From JAOUEA01 sp040882605 (GTDB taxonomy: Bacteria > Actinomycetota > UBA4738 > HRBIN12): a stretch of DNA of 64,000 bases. The position numbers and the translations under genes were made by a program. The stretch lies in contig JBBEAY010000034.1 in assembly GCA_040882605.1 (NCBI GenBank), positions 1 to 64,000 of the forward strand, given 5' to 3'. Positions 15,192 through 24,927 of this stretch are shown here, one piece after another (the stretch's first letter is position 1; each line of letters opens with the position of its first letter). Below the pieces are notes generated by a model that was given only the letters and a program-made list of their open reading frames with translations, made no database searches and was not told the DNA's origin.

Positions 15192-17405
15192 ATGGCCTGG
15201 AAGAAGGACAAGAAAAGGGAGTCGGAGCCCGTCGACAGCGAGCTCAACACCGTCGACTCCCAGACCGACCATGGCGAAGGCGCCGAGACGACGACACTCG
15301 CCGAGCTGGAGGCGAAGATCAACACCCCGTCTCTCGCAACGCTCCCGGATCCCGAGCAGGCCCCGGTGGACGATCAGGCGCCCGTGATGGACACGCGGCG
15401 GCTGCACGAGCGCATCAGAACCCTGGGCATCCAGCTCGACACGGCGCGCGTGCGCGAAGACGAGTTGACCGGACAAGTCGTGAAGCTCGAGGGCAGCATC
15501 GAGGACCTCCGCTCGCACGCCCACGGCCTCGAGACCAAGATCGACGAGCTCGGATCGCTCAGCACCGAGATCGACGCGATCACCGATGCCCTCAACAAGG
15601 AACGGCGGCGAGCGTCCGAGCTGGCCGAAGCGCGCGGCGGCCTCGAGGAAGAGGCGAATCGCCTCTCGTCGCAGGTCACCCAGCTCACCGAGCTGATCGA
15701 CGAGGCGAAGGCCGACGCGGTCGCCGAGGCCACACGAGCCGCAGCCGCCGAGGATCGGCTCGCCGATCTGCGCGAGTCGCACGACAGCTTGACACGAGAG
15801 CACGATGAGGCTCGGGATGAGGCCCACGTCGTCATGCAGCGCCTCCAGGCTCGACTCGACGAGCTCACCGCGGAGCTCGAGCAGCTTCGCGAGGCCCTCG
15901 CGTCTGCGGAGGCACGTGCCCATGATCACGAGCAAGCGCTGGAGAAGAGTCACGCCACCGTGCAGGAACGTGACGAAGAGCTTGGTCAACTTCGAGACGA
16001 CGTCGCGTCGATGGAATCGCGCCTCGAGGACGGACAGAAGGCCTTGGAGGCCCGCGAGACGCAACTCGAGGAACAGGAGGAGGCACAGCAAGAGACAGGG
16101 CGGGCGATGGCGGATGAGGCCGAGCGCCGTGTCACCGAGACCCGCGAAGCCGCGGCGCAAGAGCTCGAGGCCGTTGAACGCACCCTCGCCGCGAGCCAAG
16201 CGCGGGGTGCCGAGTCGCAGCAGGCCGCCACCGAGGCGGATCAGCGTGCTCTCGAAGCGGAAGCACGAGTGACGCAGATGGAGGAGCGCGCCGTCCAAGC
16301 AGAGCAGGCGGCCGCCTCGGCTGGCAGCCAGCTCGGAGCAACGCGAGCGGCACTCGGCAACCTCGAGAGCGCTCACGAGACCCTCCGTATGCGGACAGAG
16401 GATCTGCGATCCGAGGTCGAGCGTCACGTCGAGAGCGCGAGGGAGCTCGAGGAACAGATCGCAGCCAAGGGCGAAACCGAGGGTGAGGTCGTGCGGTTGA
16501 CCGGCGATGTCGAGCTACTAACCGGTGAGCTGGAGCAGGTTCAAGCCGAACTGCAAGCCGCCTTGGCCGTTGGGGCGGCGAAGGCATCCGGCGTCGAGGA
16601 AGCAGAAGCCGATCGGGCAGCGGCAGCTAGAAGGATCGCCGAGCTCGAGGCGTCGATCGACGACCTGCGTCGAGAGGCGGTCCAGGAGAACACCAGCGAG
16701 CTCGATGAGTTGAGGGCGCAGCTGGTCGATTCCCAAACCGAGCTCGGGCGCGTGAAGGCGGACCTCACCACGGCCCGCTCGGATATGACCACCCTCGAGC
16801 AGGTGCTCGAGGAAGTCCGGACAACCGAGGTGCCGTCCCAGCCTGATGCGACCGAAGAGCTCCGACTCGAACGGGACGAGGCGAGGAACGAAGTCGAGCT
16901 GCTGCGGAGCCGTGTCGCCGTGGTCGAGGCGAGCATCACTGAAGCCGAAGTGCCTCAGCTCGCCGACGGCGGCGCCACCGATGGGATGCGCGAGGCGATC
17001 GCCGACCTCGAGCTCCGGCTCGATCAGGCTGAGATGCGCGCTCGTCGCGCATACTCCGCGGCGGAGGCCGCCGAGGCCGCGTTGGCCTACGAGAAGGAGC
17101 GGCGCATGGGCCTTGCCCCGACCGAGGAGGCGGAAGCGGGATCGAGCGTGCTACGCCAGCGCATCACGGAACTGCTCGATCGCGTGAGCGTGGCCGAGGA
17201 CAGGGCGCGCAAGGCGGAAGCCGACCTCGCTGCCGTTCGCGCAGGCGTCGAACCGCAGGAAGCCGGCGAGGAGATCCGGTCCAACACGTCGGATGACGAC
17301 AACCACCCGGACGAGGACGCAGGCGGACGTAGCCTTCGTGCCCGGCTGGCGGACGTAGCATCGAGCCGTAAGGGCTCGAACGGCGACGCCAATCAGTGGC
17401 GCTGA
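15192..17405 (+). CDS. Large coiled-coil protein of unknown function
   Basis: A 737-residue protein that is almost all predicted coiled coil. After a basic start (MAWKKDKKR) and an acidic, low-complexity stretch to about residue 65, heptad-rich Glu/Ala/Leu/Arg sequence runs to about residue 685. A hydrophilic tail ends in NQWR. I see no cysteine, no transmembrane helix, no signal peptide and no ATPase motif, so it is not an SMC or Rad50 protein. Composition resembles cytoskeletal or scaffold coiled coils such as actinobacterial Scy/FilP or DivIVA partners, but no conserved domain is recognised and that comparison is only by composition. A ribosome-site-like GGTGG lies near the start. It ends 1 bp from rny in convergent orientation. 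Confidence 0.8.
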   Translation: MAWKKDKKRESEPVDSELNTVDSQTDHGEGAETTTLAELEAKINTPSLATLPDPEQAPVDDQAPVMDTRRLHERIRTLGIQLDTARVREDELTGQVVKLEGSIEDLRSHAHGLETKIDELGSLSTEIDAITDALNKERRRASELAEARGGLEEEANRLSSQVTQLTELIDEAKADAVAEATRAAAAEDRLADLRESHDSLTREHDEARDEAHVVMQRLQARLDELTAELEQLREALASAEARAHDHEQALEKSHATVQERDEELGQLRDDVASMESRLEDGQKALEARETQLEEQEEAQQETGRAMADEAERRVTETREAAAQELEAVERTLAASQARGAESQQAATEADQRALEAEARVTQMEERAVQAEQAAASAGSQLGATRAALGNLESAHETLRMRTEDLRSEVERHVESARELEEQIAAKGETEGEVVRLTGDVELLTGELEQVQAELQAALAVGAAKASGVEEAEADRAAAARRIAELEASIDDLRREAVQENTSELDELRAQLVDSQTELGRVKADLTTARSDMTTLEQVLEEVRTTEVPSQPDATEELRLERDEARNEVELLRSRVAVVEASITEAEVPQLADGGATDGMREAIADLELRLDQAEMRARRAYSAAEAAEAALAYEKERRMGLAPTEEAEAGSSVLRQRITELLDRVSVAEDRARKAEADLAAVRAGVEPQEAGEEIRSNTSDDDNHPDEDAGGRSLRARLADVASSRKGSNGDANQWR

Positions 17406-17406
17406 G

Positions 17407-18939
17407 CTACTTGGCGTACTCGATCGCTCGCGTCTCACGGACGACCGTGATGCGGATCTGGCCGGGGTACTGGAGCTCTTCCTCGACCTGCTTGGCGATG
17501 TCGCGGGCGATGACCTGCGCCTGCATGTCATCGACGTCGACCGGCTCGACCATCACGCGCACCTCACGGCCCGCCTGCATGGCGAACGTCTTCACGACAC
17601 CGGGGTGCGCGGTGCAGATCTCCTCGAGTCGCTCTAGGCGTTTCACGTAGGTCTCGAGCGACTCGCGGCGAGCCCCCGGACGTCCGCCGCTTATGCCGTC
17701 GGCTATCTGGGCGAGCACGGCGTCGATCGTGTGCTGCTCGACCTCGCCGTGATGCGACTCGATGCAGTGCACGACCTCAGGTGACTCGCCCATGCGCCGG
17801 GCGATCTCGGCCCCGATGATCGCATGGGAACCCTCGACCTCGTGGGTCACAGCCTTGCCGACATCGTGAAGGAAAGCCCCACGCTTCACGATGGTCGGAT
17901 CGAGCCCGATCTCGGATGCGAGCGCGCTGGCGATATGCGCCGACTCGACCAGGTGCCGAAGCACGTTCTGCCCGTAGGAAGTGCGGTACTGCAGGCGTCC
18001 GAGCAGCTTGATCATCTCGGGGTGGATGTCGGTGATGCCAACCTCAGCCACGGCGTCCTCGCCAACCCGGCGAACACGCTCCTCGAGCTCGCGCTGTGAC
18101 CGCTCGTGGATCTCCTCGATGCGGGCGGGGTGGATGCGGCCGTCCTCGACGAGCTTGGCGAGCGTCATGCGCGCTGCCTCGCGACGCACCGGGTCGAAGC
18201 ACGACAGCACTACCGCCTCGGGGGTGTCGTCGATGATCAGGTTCACGCCGGTGACCGACTCGAAGGCGCGGATATTGCGCCCTTCGCGGCCGATGATGCG
18301 CCCCTTCATGTCCTCACTCGGCAATGCGAAGACGCTCACGGTCGACTCCGCCGTCTGCTCGGAAGCCACTCGCTGGATCGCGATCGTCACGATCTTGCGG
18401 GCTCGCTCCTCTCCTTCCTCACGCGCGCGTTCTTCGAGCTCGCGGACCTGACTCATGGCGGCGCGCTTGGCGTCGTCGAGCACCTGTGCCATCAGGTGTT
18501 CACGTGCTTCGCTCGACGTCATGCTCGCGATCTTCTCGAGCTGGGCTCGATGCAGCTCGGTGCCTTTCTCCAGCTGGGTGCGGACGTAGGTGAGCTTGTC
18601 CTCACGCTCACCTAGGTCGGTCGCCCGATCGTCCGCTCCCTGCATCTTGGCCTTGAGATCGACCTCGGCCTCACTCATGCGGCGTTCCTGGCGGATGACC
18701 TCCTCGCGCCGCCCTTTGAGATCACCATCGGCCTCACGCCGCAGTACCGCGATCTCTTCCTTGGCCTCGGCTGCCGCGCGCGTCGTTGCGGTGGCAGCCT
18801 GGCGCTCCGCATCGATCAGTAGCTTCTGCGCGCGTGATTCGATGCTCTGCACGTTCCCGGCGGCTACCGATTTCCGGTAGAGGAAGCCGGCAGCGAAACC
18901 GAGCAGCAGCCCGGCGATACCCGTCAACACTGGGACCAT
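17407..18939 (-). CDS. rny: Ribonuclease Y
   Basis: A membrane-anchored endoribonuclease that starts mRNA decay. The 510-residue protein has an N-terminal transmembrane helix (VLTGIAGLLLGFAAGFLY), a long coiled coil to about residue 200, a KH domain (GRIIGREGRNIRAFE) and an HD domain with FLHDVGKAVTHE. Order and length match the family. The ATG at 18939 is chosen because GGAGGAG lies four bases upstream; the in-frame GTG four codons earlier overlaps that site. RNase J also occurs in this window, so both Gram-positive-type nucleases are present. Confidence 0.97.
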   Translation of the reverse strand: MVPVLTGIAGLLLGFAAGFLYRKSVAAGNVQSIESRAQKLLIDAERQAATATTRAAAEAKEEIAVLRREADGDLKGRREEVIRQERRMSEAEVDLKAKMQGADDRATDLGEREDKLTYVRTQLEKGTELHRAQLEKIASMTSSEAREHLMAQVLDDAKRAAMSQVRELEERAREEGEERARKIVTIAIQRVASEQTAESTVSVFALPSEDMKGRIIGREGRNIRAFESVTGVNLIIDDTPEAVVLSCFDPVRREAARMTLAKLVEDGRIHPARIEEIHERSQRELEERVRRVGEDAVAEVGITDIHPEMIKLLGRLQYRTSYGQNVLRHLVESAHIASALASEIGLDPTIVKRGAFLHDVGKAVTHEVEGSHAIIGAEIARRMGESPEVVHCIESHHGEVEQHTIDAVLAQIADGISGGRPGARRESLETYVKRLERLEEICTAHPGVVKTFAMQAGREVRVMVEPVDVDDMQAQVIARDIAKQVEEELQYPGQIRITVVRETRAIEYAK

Positions 18940-19203
18940 GGTCTCCTCCACAAACCTCGTTAGACGACGTTTGCGAGAAGGACCCTCCGGTCCGCGTTCG
19001 TTCGATCAGCCGCTGTGTGCGCGTGTGGGTGGAATCAACTCGGACCGAGCCGTTCTCGGCCGGCCTCTCTCATCGATCGGTGATCATGGTCGGAATCAAA
19101 GTCTCGCTCACAGGGTGGATACGCTGAACGTGGTGTCGGAAGTGTTCCTCTCGTGGAGACGATGCTACGGCCGTGTCGGCTTCGAGACAAGGTTCCGAAA
19201 GAC
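18940..19203 (-). promoter_or_regulatory. Long spacer upstream of rny with putative promoter
   Basis: No gene is seen in these 264 bases. Near the distal end, TTGTCT (19190-19185) and TAGCAT (19167-19162) are 17 bases apart on the minus strand, so a transcript would carry a leader of about 215 nt before rny. A short hairpin GGACC-CTCC-GGTCC lies at 18980-18993. A structured leader controlling RNase Y is possible but unproven. Confidence 0.4.
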
Positions 19204-19713
19204 CTAGTCTCGGTCGTCGACCTCGAGAACCCTGCGAGCCGCCAGGCGGGCGACCTCGGGCGAGTACCCTCGGCGCACCAGCAACGATGTGAGACGTCCG
19301 AACGCCTTCACGGGCTCCACGCCCGCCAGCCGCCCAACCCGAGAGCGTGCAAGCTCTGTGGCCCGCTCCTGTTCGTCGTCAGGAGCGCTGCCGGCCACCT
19401 CGGCCGCCAGATCGGGCGCGATGCCCTTGGCCAGCAGCGCACTCTTCACCGCCCGGCTTCCGGCGCGCCTGGCGCCGAACTGGTGCTCTGCCAACTGCTT
19501 CGCGAAGGCCTTGTCGTCGATGAGACGCGCCCGCTCGAGCCGGGTGAGGACGTCGGAGACCTCATCGGCCTCGAACCCCGCCGCGAGCAGGCGCCGCTCG
19601 AGCTCGCGGCGGGCGCGTGGGCGCACCGCCAAGAGCCCGAGGGCGCGCTCGTGGCAGCTCTTGGGGTTCTTCGCTTGGCGAGGCCCCCGTCTGGTCGCCG
19701 CGGTCGCCGTCAC
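19204..19713 (-). CDS. recX: Regulatory protein RecX
   Basis: RecX limits RecA filament growth. The 169-residue protein has the three-helix repeats typical of the family: a first block from SCHERALGLLAVRPRARRELERRLLAAGF, a second around LIDDKAFAKQLAEHQ, and a third near the C-terminus (RLTSLLVRRGYSPEVARLAARRVL). It starts with GTG at 19713, five bases after the recA stop, so it is cotranscribed with recA and should share its SOS control. The N-terminal 20 residues are basic and probably disordered. Confidence 0.93.
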   Translation of the reverse strand: MTATAATRRGPRQAKNPKSCHERALGLLAVRPRARRELERRLLAAGFEADEVSDVLTRLERARLIDDKAFAKQLAEHQFGARRAGSRAVKSALLAKGIAPDLAAEVAGSAPDDEQERATELARSRVGRLAGVEPVKAFGRLTSLLVRRGYSPEVARLAARRVLEVDDRD

Positions 19714-19718
19714 CCCGG

Positions 19719-20837
<1,119 letters not shown>

Positions 20838-20999
20838 CGTGGCCTCCTTCTTCTCCCTGGCCTCCAGGCCCTTGGGCCCACCGGCGGGGAGGCGCCGTAC
20901 GGGCTCATCTGCTGTCGGAAGGCGGACACTACCGAGCCGGTCTGACATAACTTACACCCCTGTCATTCGCAAGGTTCCTGGCGGAGGGTTCCCGGTCGC

Positions 21000-21028
21000 A
21001 CGGTATCCGAACACGTGTTCGGATGCAA
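21000..21028 (-). promoter_or_regulatory. Putative recA promoter with LexA box in the spacer
   Basis: On the minus strand TTGCAT (21028-21023), 17 bases and TACCGT (21005-21000) form a promoter. The spacer is almost wholly the perfect 18-bp palindrome TCCGAACACGTGTTCGGA (21006-21023), with the canonical CGAAC-N4-GTTCG core. LexA bound here must exclude polymerase. The predicted start near 20993 leaves a leader of about 155 nt before the recA GTG. Confidence 0.85.
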
Positions 21029-21053
21029 GGAACCGACTGCACTGATGCTATGA

Positions 21054-21072
21054 CTAGTCCAGGGTGGACTGG
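21054..21072. repeat. Hairpin overlapping the thpR stop (shared with ispG)
   Basis: CTAGTCCA, a GGG loop and TGGACTGG form an eight-base stem with one non-Watson-Crick position, overlapping the TAG stop of thpR. Nearly the same hairpin overlaps the ispG stop at 54765-54783. No T-run follows on the minus strand. Confidence 0.55.
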
Positions 21073-21707
21073 ATAGGATCCCGCATCGGCCGCTGCATCG
21101 GCCGCTGCATCGGCCGCTGCATCCGCCGCTGCATCCGATAGACCTCGACCGGTTCGTACACGGGCGCTGGCCGACGCAGGTGACTGCGCATCAGCACGAG
21201 CGCCTCGACCCTGAAGTGCTTGCTCTCGAGCGGCGTCGAGCCGAAGGGTTCGGGCAAAGCCACCGGCGGATCGTTGCGCCCGACGGTCACGTGCGGCATG
21301 AAGGGCCGGCCCTCAGGTGCGAGATCGCTCGCGAGACAGTCCTGGATCGCTGCGGTGAGCGCCGCCATCTGCTCCTCGACGTCATCGATCCCCACCCAGA
21401 GCACGCGCGCCCGATGGATCGATCTGAACGCCCCAACGCCACTGATACGCGTGTCGAAAGGCGCGGTCGTGGCGGCGACCTGCGCGAGCCGCTCACGCAC
21501 CCAGGGAACCAACCTGGGATCCGTCGGCCCCAGGAACCACACCGTCACGTGCCAGTTCTCGCGTGGGACCCACCGGACCTCGGGTAACACCCTCTGCCAT
21601 GGCTTGATCGCCGCCTGAACCGCTCTTGCCGCTTCATCCGGGATAGGGATCGCGACGAAAAGTCGGTGCGACTTCGCCTCGGGCCTCGCGGAGCGCTTGC
21701 TCGCCAT
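21054..21707 (-). CDS. thpR: RNA 2',3'-cyclic phosphodiesterase (2H family)
   Basis: A ThpR/LigT-like 2H phosphoesterase of 217 residues. Its two HxTx catalytic motifs are HVTVWFLG (about 53-60) and HVTVGRND (about 138-145), correctly placed in the duplicated fold. The family opens 2',3'-cyclic phosphates on RNA ends; the physiological substrate is uncertain. The C-terminus is unusual: it ends in a run of Met-Gln-Arg-Pro units encoded by a 12-bp tandem repeat. It follows cinA by 22 bp, a common actinobacterial neighbour, and lies upstream of recA. Confidence 0.9.
   Translation of the reverse strand: MASKRSARPEAKSHRLFVAIPIPDEAARAVQAAIKPWQRVLPEVRWVPRENWHVTVWFLGPTDPRLVPWVRERLAQVAATTAPFDTRISGVGAFRSIHRARVLWVGIDDVEEQMAALTAAIQDCLASDLAPEGRPFMPHVTVGRNDPPVALPEPFGSTPLESKHFRVEALVLMRSHLRRPAPVYEPVEVYRMQRRMQRPMQRPMQRPMRDPIQSTLD
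21083..21130. repeat. 12-bp tandem repeat (4 copies) at the 3' end of thpR
   Basis: Four head-to-tail copies of GCATCGGCCGCT occupy 21083-21130; the fourth has one change. Being a multiple of three, changes in copy number keep frame and lengthen or shorten an RPMQ tail on ThpR. This is a candidate variable minisatellite. Confidence 0.85.
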
Positions 21708-21729
21708 AGCTCAGTAGGCCCCACCAACG

Positions 21730-23010
21730 TCAGACGATGCGGTCGCTCTCGGGCAGGTTCCTGCCCTCGAGGGAGCGGCGCACCAGGTCGAGCGCGGACT
21801 GCTCAGCCCACCTGCGAACGCGCGCCCGGTCGCCCGACGCCACGTATCCCCTCGCATGCGACACATCGCCAGCCTCCAGGCCGATCCAGACCGTGCCGGG
21901 CTCTGCGCCGTCGTGGGGCTCCGGGCCCGCCGCGCCTGTGAGCGAGACCGCGATGTCGGACTCGAACAACCTTCTCGCTCCCGCCGCCATCTCGAGCGCG
22001 CACTGGCGGCTGACGGCGCCCGGGCCATCGATAGTCTCGCGGGAGACCCCGAGCACCCGCTCCTTGGCGCGCGCCGTGTACACGACCGCGGAACCGGCGA
22101 AGACCTTCGAGGCGCCTTCAGCCGCCGTCATCCGGGCCCCGACGCTTCCGCCGGTGAGCGACTCCGCGCAGGCGAGGCGGCTGCCCGAAGCCAACAACAG
22201 CCGTGAGACCGCCTGCTCGAGCGACTCGTCATCGAGCGAGAAGACCACGTCGCCCAGCCTGTGGTGCACCTCGGATGCGAGGGGGGCGATCATCGCATCC
22301 GCACGCTCAACCGAGCCGGCTTTGGCGGTCAGACGCACCTTGACCTCACCGGCGGAGGCGAGGTACGCGAGGCTCGGGTTCGACGAGGCGCTGAAGAGAT
22401 CGGTGAGGATCTCCGCGACCTTCGACTCCCCGATGCCTACGCACCGAAGGGTGCGGGAGCGCAACACGGCCGCCCCGATCGAGCCAGCCATCTCGGGCAA
22501 CACGGTGCTATGCATCATCGCGAACATCTCGCTCGGCACTCCGGGCATGGCATACAGACGCACCTCGCCCGCCAGGTCGGCGACGAGACCGGGCGCCGAC
22601 CCGCGGTCGTTCTCGATCGTGCGGGCGCCTCGCGGCACGTCCGCCTGGCGCAGGTTGTTCTCGGGCATGGCACCGCCGGCGAACCCGGCGAACCGCTCCC
22701 GGAGCCAGCGCTCCAGGGCAGGGTCGCGCTCGAGCGGCGCACCCATGACGAGCGAGATCGCATCGCGGGTGATGTCATCCTCGGTGGGGCCGAGACCACC
22801 GGTCACCAGCACGACATCGGCTCGCGAAGTGGCGAGCTCGAGGACCGAGACGATGCGCTCGAGGTTGTCACCCACCACTTGGTGGAAGAGCACGTCCGCT
22901 CCGATCTCGGCGAGCTGCTCACCGATCCACTGAGCGTTGGTGTTCGCGATCTGGCCGAGCAACAGCTCGGTGCCGACACCCACCACCTCCACGCGCACCG
23001 AACGGCTCAC
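21730..23010 (-). CDS. cinA: CinA family protein (MoaB-like plus NMN amidase domains)
   Basis: A full-length two-domain CinA of 426 residues. The N-terminal MocF/MoaB-like domain carries GVGTELLLGQIANTNAQWI and VTGGLGPTEDDITRD. The C-terminal PncC-like domain has AESLTGGSVGARMT, AVVYTARAKERVLGV and LTGAAGPEPHDGAEPGTVWIG. The family hydrolyses ADP-ribose and deamidates nicotinamide mononucleotide, a pyridine-nucleotide salvage role. Its start overlaps the stop of the RodZ-like gene by 4 bp. The order rodZ-like, cinA, thpR, recA, recX is a familiar Gram-positive neighbourhood. Confidence 0.94.
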   Translation of the reverse strand: MSRSVRVEVVGVGTELLLGQIANTNAQWIGEQLAEIGADVLFHQVVGDNLERIVSVLELATSRADVVLVTGGLGPTEDDITRDAISLVMGAPLERDPALERWLRERFAGFAGGAMPENNLRQADVPRGARTIENDRGSAPGLVADLAGEVRLYAMPGVPSEMFAMMHSTVLPEMAGSIGAAVLRSRTLRCVGIGESKVAEILTDLFSASSNPSLAYLASAGEVKVRLTAKAGSVERADAMIAPLASEVHHRLGDVVFSLDDESLEQAVSRLLLASGSRLACAESLTGGSVGARMTAAEGASKVFAGSAVVYTARAKERVLGVSRETIDGPGAVSRQCALEMAAGARRLFESDIAVSLTGAAGPEPHDGAEPGTVWIGLEAGDVSHARGYVASGDRARVRRWAEQSALDLVRRSLEGRNLPESDRIV

Positions 23011-23741
23011 GGCGCCGGCGACGCGGTGATCGGAACCTGGATCTCACCCGGAGTGAGCGTCTCGGTCCATCGGACCCCCCGTTCCCCCGCCACGACGAGT
23101 TCGCTGTCACCGACAGAAACCTCGACGGCCCCCCCGTCGGGGGCAGAAAGAACCAGCTCCTCGTTGGCGGAGAACGAGCGCGTCTCGCCCTCTTCCATCG
23201 CATGGGTTTCAACAGCGCCGTCGATCGTGACCGTCACTTCGACCGCGCGACGAGCCACGAGCACGGCATCGATGGTCGAATCAGCGATCGGCGTCGGCTC
23301 GATGGTTGGGATCGCCGCCGGCGCCGGCGCTCCGGGATCGCGTGACACGAGGCCGAACAGCAGCAGCAGGACGACGAGGGTCAGGGCCCCGACCAGCAGG
23401 AACCGCTGGTTGTCTCGGATGCGGGTGGCAGCGATCGCTCGCTCGATGCGCCCGAGACCTTCAGGAGGCGGCGGGGCGGCGGGCGTCTCGGAATGGCGTG
23501 CGTAGGCGCCGAGCACCTTCTCCGGATCCACCCCGAGGTACTGGGCGTACGTGCGGAGCGCCCCCCGAACGAATGCATCGCTCGGCAACGCCGCGAAATC
23601 CTCGATCTCGAGCGCGGTGAGCTGGTCGACCCGGAGCATCGTGTCCCGCGAAGCCTCATCGAGCGAGAGTCCGCGGATGCGTCGTGCCTTCTCGAGCGCC
23701 GGGCCGACCCCGATGGGTCGCTGCAGCGATGTGCCTGCCAT
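23007..23741 (-). CDS. RodZ-like membrane protein with HTH_25 and DUF4115 domains
   Basis: A 244-residue bitopic membrane protein. A cytoplasmic helix-turn-helix (about residues 10-80, ALEKARRIRGLSLDEAS onward, ending AQYLGVDPEKVL) is followed by a proline-rich linker. One transmembrane helix (FLLVGALTLVVLLLLFGLV, about 115-133) leads to an outer beta-rich domain like DUF4115. This is the RodZ architecture, which links MreB to the cell-wall machinery, though the function in this lineage is inferred. The ATG at 23741 is preceded by a GGGG tract; an upstream in-frame start at 23771 is less likely. Confidence 0.85.
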   Translation of the reverse strand: MAGTSLQRPIGVGPALEKARRIRGLSLDEASRDTMLRVDQLTALEIEDFAALPSDAFVRGALRTYAQYLGVDPEKVLGAYARHSETPAAPPPPEGLGRIERAIAATRIRDNQRFLLVGALTLVVLLLLFGLVSRDPGAPAPAAIPTIEPTPIADSTIDAVLVARRAVEVTVTIDGAVETHAMEEGETRSFSANEELVLSAPDGGAVEVSVGDSELVVAGERGVRWTETLTPGEIQVPITASPAP

Positions 23742-23779
23742 GGGAACCCCGCGATGATAGCGCCGGTACACTCGCCCCC

Positions 23780-24268
23780 ATGGCAGATGAGGCGCTCATG
23801 GTGATCGTCGAGATCCCCAAGGGGTCCCGCAACAAGTACGAGATGGATCACGAGACGGGCGAGATCGTCCTCGATCGGATGTTGTTCACCTCGATGCAGT
23901 ACCCGGCGGACTACGGGTTCATCGACGGCACGCTCGGGGGCGATGGAGACCCTCTCGACGCCCTGGTGTTCGTGGGCGAGCCGACGTTCCCCGGGTGCCG
24001 CATCATCGTGCGCCCCATCGGGTTGTTCCGCATGACCGACGAGAAGGGTGCGGACGAGAAGATCCTCTGCGTGCCGCTGCGCGACCCGATCTGGTCGCAC
24101 GTGGGCGACCTCGCGGGACTCCCGATGACGCTGTTGAACGAGATCGAGCACTTCTTCCAGGTGTACAAGGATCTCGAGGGGCACAAGGTGTCGACCGAGG
24201 GGTTCGAGGACCGAGCGTCGGCCGAGCGCGTCATCGCCGCCGCGAAGGCGCGCGCGCACGAAGCATGA
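23780..24268 (+). CDS. ppa: Inorganic pyrophosphatase (family I)
   Basis: Soluble family I pyrophosphatase of 162 residues, which pulls biosynthetic reactions forward by hydrolysing pyrophosphate. It shows NKYEMDHETG, YPADYGFIDGTLGGDGDPLDALV with the metal-binding aspartates, and the KDLEGHKVSTEGF C-terminal motif. No ribosome site precedes the ATG at 23780. Instead TACACT (23767-23772) ends seven bases upstream, so the message is probably leaderless. It is divergent from the RodZ-like gene across only 38 bp, and its stop overlaps the acetyltransferase start (ATGA). Confidence 0.97.
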   Translation: MADEALMVIVEIPKGSRNKYEMDHETGEIVLDRMLFTSMQYPADYGFIDGTLGGDGDPLDALVFVGEPTFPGCRIIVRPIGLFRMTDEKGADEKILCVPLRDPIWSHVGDLAGLPMTLLNEIEHFFQVYKDLEGHKVSTEGFEDRASAERVIAAAKARAHEA

Positions 24269-24801
24269 CGCCACGGGTCGTGCTGCGACCTCCCGCCGAA
24301 GGCGATCGAGCGGAGTTCGTCGAACGGCTCGCTGCGTCGGTCGAGCTGCACGATCACTGGTTGGAGCCGGGCGAGCCCGGGCCGTGGTTCGAGCGCTTGC
24401 TGACACGTAACACCACCGCGTCGGACCGGTCGCTGCTCGTGTGCGACGCTGACGAGGGTTCGGTGGTCGGGGTGATGAACCTGTCCCAGATCGTGATGGG
24501 CCCGCTGCGGAGCGCGTTCCTCGGGTACTACGCGTTCGAGCCGTTCGCCGGGCGGGGGTACATGCGGGCGGCGATGCCGCTGCTGCTGCGGTACGCGTTC
24601 GAAGACCTGGGGCTTCACCGCCTGCAGGCCAACGTGCAACCGGCGAACGACGCCTCGATCGCGCTCGTGCGGGCGGCGGGGTTCCGCCTGGAAGGGCTCT
24701 CCCCGCGGTACCTGTTCATCAGGGGCGAGTGGCGCGACCATGAGCAATGGGTGGCCCTCGCAGATGATGAGCCCCCGCCTGCTGTACGAGACGCGCCCTA
24801 G
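24265..24801 (+). CDS. GNAT family N-acetyltransferase (RimJ/RimL-like)
   Basis: A 178-residue acetyltransferase of the RimJ/RimL type. Features include the N-terminal LRPPAEGD strand, the central YYAFEPFAGRGYMRAAMPLLLRYAFEDLGLHRLQANVQPAN block that holds the acetyl-CoA pyrophosphate loop, and ALVRAAGFRLEG near the end. The target could be a ribosomal-protein N-terminus or a small amine. The ATG at 24265 overlaps the ppa stop by 4 bp, so the two are translationally coupled. Confidence 0.9.
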   Translation: MTPRVVLRPPAEGDRAEFVERLAASVELHDHWLEPGEPGPWFERLLTRNTTASDRSLLVCDADEGSVVGVMNLSQIVMGPLRSAFLGYYAFEPFAGRGYMRAAMPLLLRYAFEDLGLHRLQANVQPANDASIALVRAAGFRLEGLSPRYLFIRGEWRDHEQWVALADDEPPPAVRDAP

Positions 24802-24927
24802 GTCTACGGTCGCGAAACTACCGACTTCCGACCGCCCCCGAGGGCGAAAACACCGACCTTTGCCCGGCGCGGTGCCCCCGTTCGGGGGACTACTGTGCGC
24901 TCACGAAGGGGAGGGAATCCGACAACG

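Noticed and set aside
20838..20948. Upstream ATG giving recA 37 extra residues
   Set aside because: The added sequence has no counterpart in RecA, and the GTG at 20837 has a perfect ribosome site at five bases; the region is better read as the recA leader.
21083..21130. Short repeats as a CRISPR array
   Set aside because: The 12-bp units are contiguous with no spacers and lie inside a coding frame. No Cas genes are in the window.
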